Of a stretch of DNA of 64,000 bases, positions 61,699-64,000 are shown piece after piece; positions within the stretch are counted from its first letter, which is position 1, and each line of letters begins with the position of its first letter. The notes beneath the pieces were generated by a model, which saw nothing but the letters and a program-made list of their open reading frames with translations, ran no database searches and was not told the origin of the DNA. The translations under genes were made by a program, and so were the position numbers. This DNA is from Nocardioides sp. Root682 (GTDB lineage Bacteria > Actinomycetota > Actinomycetes > Propionibacteriales > Nocardioidaceae). The stretch is from assembly GCF_001427795.1 (NCBI RefSeq), contig NZ_LMHJ01000001.1, positions 1,101,773 through 1,165,772 on the forward strand, written 5' to 3'.

Positions 61699-62493
61699 TC
61701 AGCGCGCCGCCCGCTTGAGCAGCGTCGCAGCCACGTCCCGGTACGCCTGGGCGCCCTTGCTGGTGCGGCTGGTCGCGAGGATGGAGCGACCCGCAGCGGG
61801 CGCCTCGGCGAACTTGATGGTCTTGGGGATCGGCGGCTCGACGACCTCGAGGTCGTAGGTCTCCGAGATGGTGTCGAGCACCGCGCGCGCGTGGTTGGTC
61901 CGGCCGTCGTACAGCGTGGGCAGCACGCCCCAGACCTCGAGGTCACGGTTGGTGAAGCGGCGTACGTCGTGCACGGTGTCGAGGAGCTGACCCACGCCGC
62001 GGTGGGAGAGCGTCTCGCACTGCAGCGGGATCAGGACTCCGGTGGCGGCGGTCAGCGCGGCCACGGTGAGCACACCCAGGGAGGGCGGGCAGTCGAGGAG
62101 CACCCAGTCGTAGTGGGTACCGGACGCCGCCAGGTCCTCGAGGACGCCGCGCAGGACGTGCTCGCGGCCGGTCCTGGTCAACAGGTCGGCCTCGGCTCGC
62201 GCGAGCTCGATGGTCGCCGGCAACAGATCGACACCGTCTTCGGTCGCGATCAGCACGTCAGCGATCGGCGTGCCCTTGGTCAGCACGTGGTGGACCGAGA
62301 GGTCGAGGTCCTCGGGGTCGATGCCGAGGGAGAAGGTCAGGCACGCCTGCGGGTCGAGATCGACGAGCAGGACCGACTGCCCGAGCTCGGCCAGGGCAGC
62401 ACCCACGGACGCCACACTGGTCGTCTTCGCGACGCCGCCCTTCTGGTTGGCGACGGCCAGAATCGTCGTGCGGGCGCCCTTGTCGATCTTCAT
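61699..62493 (-). CDS. ParA-family ATPase, orphan
   Basis: 264 residues with the deviant Walker A KGGVAKTT (residues 18-25), VDLDPQACLTFSLG and switch-region phrase YDWVLLDCPPSLG. No parB or parS sites are seen. Orphan ParA/MinD-type ATPases place wall or polar complexes. Being in one operon with the L,D-transpeptidase suggests a role in positioning wall synthesis, as inference. ATG 62493 is chosen; an ATG 12 bases upstream is also possible. Confidence 0.85.
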   Translation of the reverse strand: MKIDKGARTTILAVANQKGGVAKTTSVASVGAALAELGQSVLLVDLDPQACLTFSLGIDPEDLDLSVHHVLTKGTPIADVLIATEDGVDLLPATIELARAEADLLTRTGREHVLRGVLEDLAASGTHYDWVLLDCPPSLGVLTVAALTAATGVLIPLQCETLSHRGVGQLLDTVHDVRRFTNRDLEVWGVLPTLYDGRTNHARAVLDTISETYDLEVVEPPIPKTIKFAEAPAAGRSILATSRTSKGAQAYRDVAATLLKRAAR

Positions 62494-62607
62494 CGGCACC
62501 ATCATGCCGGACAAAGGCACGGTGCGGGCGCAGGGGCGGTACGTCGGTTGCGCGTCGGCCGCGCCTCGACTGCGCCTCGACTGCGCCGGGGCTGCTTGAC
62601 TACCGGC

Positions 62608-63369
62608 ATGCCCACCGCACTCATCACCGGCGCGACGGCCGGGATCGGCCTCGAGTTCGCCCGCCAGCTCGCCGCTCGCGGCGACGACCTGATCCTGGTC
62701 GCCCGCGACACGACCCGGCTCGACACCGTCGCGAGCGACCTGCGGTCGTCGTACTCCGTCGAGGTGGAGGTGCTCCCCGCCGACCTCACCGACCTCGCCC
62801 GGCTCGGCCTCGTCGAGCAGCGGTTGGCCGACCGCGACCGTCCCGTCGACCTGCTGGTCAACAACGCCGGCTTCGGCCTCAAGAACAGCTTCCTCGACAA
62901 CCCGATCGACGTGGAGCAGGCCCAGCAGGACGTGCTCGTGCGCGCGGTCCTGCGGCTGACGCACGCGGCTCTGGGCGGCATGGTCGAGCGCGGGCGCGGC
63001 GGCGTCATCAACGTCTCCAGCGTGGCGGCCTTCCTGCCGCGCGGCACCTACAGCGCAGCGAAGGCGTGGGTGAACTCGTTCAGCGCCTGGGCGCATGCCG
63101 AGTACGCCGACCGCGGCGTCACCGTGATGGCCCTGTGCCCGGGATTCGTGAAGACCGAGTTCCACGAGCGCCTCGGCGTCGACCGGGACTCCTCAGCCCC
63201 CAAGGTCCTCTGGCTGGAACCCGACCGCCTGGTCCGCGACGCCCTCGCCGACTTCGACAAGGGCCGCGCGATGTCGATCCCGTCCAAGCGCTACAAGGCG
63301 ATCGTCACCACCACGCGCGTCGTACCCAGGAGCGCCCTGCAACGCCTCCAGGGGCTGGGTCGCAAGTAG
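62608..63369 (+). CDS. Short-chain dehydrogenase/reductase
   Basis: 253 residues: nucleotide site TGATAGIG (7-14), NNAG (85-88), Ser137/138, Tyr148 and Lys152 (YSAAK). Classical SDR of the Mycobacterium-like type with PGFVKTEFHERLG. The substrate is unknown. The stop codon abuts the dispersed repeat at 63369-63403. It lies divergent from parA, with a 114-base gap. Confidence 0.9.
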   Translation: MPTALITGATAGIGLEFARQLAARGDDLILVARDTTRLDTVASDLRSSYSVEVEVLPADLTDLARLGLVEQRLADRDRPVDLLVNNAGFGLKNSFLDNPIDVEQAQQDVLVRAVLRLTHAALGGMVERGRGGVINVSSVAAFLPRGTYSAAKAWVNSFSAWAHAEYADRGVTVMALCPGFVKTEFHERLGVDRDSSAPKVLWLEPDRLVRDALADFDKGRAMSIPSKRYKAIVTTTRVVPRSALQRLQGLGRK

Positions 63370-63403
63370 GTCTCGAGACGGTCGCAGAGCGACCTCCTCG
63401 ACC
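63369..63403 (+). repeat. Dispersed 35-bp palindromic repeat after the SDR gene
   Basis: The element starts at the last base of the SDR stop codon. It reads GGTCTCGAGACGG, core GGTCGC-AGA-GCGACC and CCTCCTCGACC. It is a partner of the copy inside gdh, with paired compensating changes in the core stem. It sits between convergent genes, where a terminator would normally be. Confidence 0.8.
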
Positions 63404-63411
63404 GACGAAGC

Positions 63412-64000
63412 TCAGCCTTCGCCGGCGATAAAGGCCCGGACCGCGTCGGCGACGAGCTGCACCGCGATGGCGGAGAGCAGCAGACCCGCGATGCGGGTGA
63501 CGAGAAGGACGCCGCCCTCCCGGATCAGACGCAAGATCGGCAGGGAGTACCGCATCGCGGCCCAGAGCGCGATGTGGACCGCCACGACACCCAGGGCGAC
63601 GGACAGGCCGCTCTTCCAGCTGTCGATGTCGCCGACGAAGAGCATCGTCGCGACGATGGCACCCGGGCCGGCGAGCAGTGGTGTGCCGAGCGGTACGAGC
63701 GCGACGTTGGTGTCGCCACTGGCGGTCTGCTCCTTCTCGTTGCCGGTCAGCAGCTCGAGCGCGACGAGCAGGAGCAGCAGGCCGCCGGCGCACTGCAGGG
63801 CGGGGAGCGAGATGTGCAGGTAGTTCAGGATCTGCTGGCCGAAGAACGCGAACAGCGTGATCACGAAGAACGACACCGCGACCGCCTGCCAGGCGAGCCG
63901 CTTCGCGCTCGAATGACTCCGGCCGGCCGTCAGCGACAGGAAGATCGGCACGGTCCCGACGGGGTCCATGATCACGAACAGCGTCACGAACACCTCGACG
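63412..64000 (-). CDS. MarC-family membrane protein (partial)
   Basis: At least 193 residues are visible with the family phrase LFVIMDPVGTVPIFLSLTAG and PLLAGPGAIVATMLFVG, plus several hydrophobic segments. The frame continues to the right edge, so a few N-terminal residues and the start are missing. MarC proteins are six-helix membrane proteins of unknown transport role; they are not multidrug regulators. Confidence 0.88.
   Translation of the reverse strand, partial: VEVFVTLFVIMDPVGTVPIFLSLTAGRSHSSAKRLAWQAVAVSFFVITLFAFFGQQILNYLHISLPALQCAGGLLLLLVALELLTGNEKEQTASGDTNVALVPLGTPLLAGPGAIVATMLFVGDIDSWKSGLSVALGVVAVHIALWAAMRYSLPILRLIREGGVLLVTRIAGLLLSAIAVQLVADAVRAFIAGEG

Noticed and set aside
60865..63369. 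Upstream extension of the SDR frame to 834 codons
   Set aside because: The extra part is antisense to ldt and parA; the SDR fold starts at ATG 62608.

Overview
The window is high-GC DNA with dense bacterial coding on both strands. It looks chromosomal and actinobacterial, most likely from Nocardioides or a close relative. The support is the gene set: mtrA-mtrB-lpqB, the mreB-mreC-mreD-mrdA-rodA shape operon, a wax ester synthase/DGAT, the 180-kDa NAD-glutamate dehydrogenase, actinobacterial dapD/dapC/fdxA, the eno-ftsB-DUF501-ppx string, heavy GTG start use, and dispersed short palindromes. No prophage, transposase, CRISPR array or rRNA was seen. Lineage is inferred from gene content, not from a marker search.

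Layout. 0-10 kb: the end of an ABC ATPase, NAD-GDH, a DUF2505 pair, WS/DGAT, a lipoprotein with a polytopic membrane protein, and a hotdog thioesterase. 10-17 kb: the elongasome operon, then ndk and a YcaQ-type glycosylase. 18-21 kb: a ClgR/PopR-like regulator facing two ClpP-type genes, an orphan NarL-type regulator and the ribosome hibernation factor. 21-28 kb: comF, lpqB, mtrB, mtrA, ahcY. 28-31 kb: a type II-like lumazine synthase, dapD and a dual-domain wall hydrolase. 31-38 kb: accessory genes for secreted and surface proteins plus a TPR regulator/cupin pair, bracketed by two members of one secreted family. 38-43 kb: dapC, fdxA, two GNAT enzymes, cystathionine beta-synthase and an SGNH hydrolase. 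43.7-45 kb: a nuclease-like gene between two near-identical long hairpins. 45-50 kb: Bax inhibitor-like protein, endoglycoceramidase-like GH5, methyltransferase, LuxR/ABM pair, and an odd tRNA next to peptide deformylase. 50-56 kb: ACT protein, pseudokinase, ppx, DUF501, ftsB, eno and a ferritin-like protein. 56-64 kb: DEAD-box helicase, LTD secreted protein, esterase, L,D-transpeptidase, ParA, SDR and MarC.

Many genes serve cell-wall growth and its control: MreBCD/PBP2/RodA, MtrAB-LpqB, the L,D-transpeptidase, the SLT/VanY-like hydrolase, DapC/DapD and FtsB. Translation and proteostasis form a second theme (Hpf, Def, the tRNA, the Clp pair).

The most unusual items are: (1) the 1.25-kb palindrome-bracketed AbiEi/DUF559-like gene; (2) a short-variable-arm tRNA with anticodon UAA; (3) a ClpP pair in which one subunit has lost the catalytic serine, facing a regulator that ends in Leu-Ala-Ala; (4) a dispersed palindromic repeat that lies inside gdh and appears to supply the start and first residues of both dapC and ppx; (5) a membrane pseudokinase with no N-lobe.
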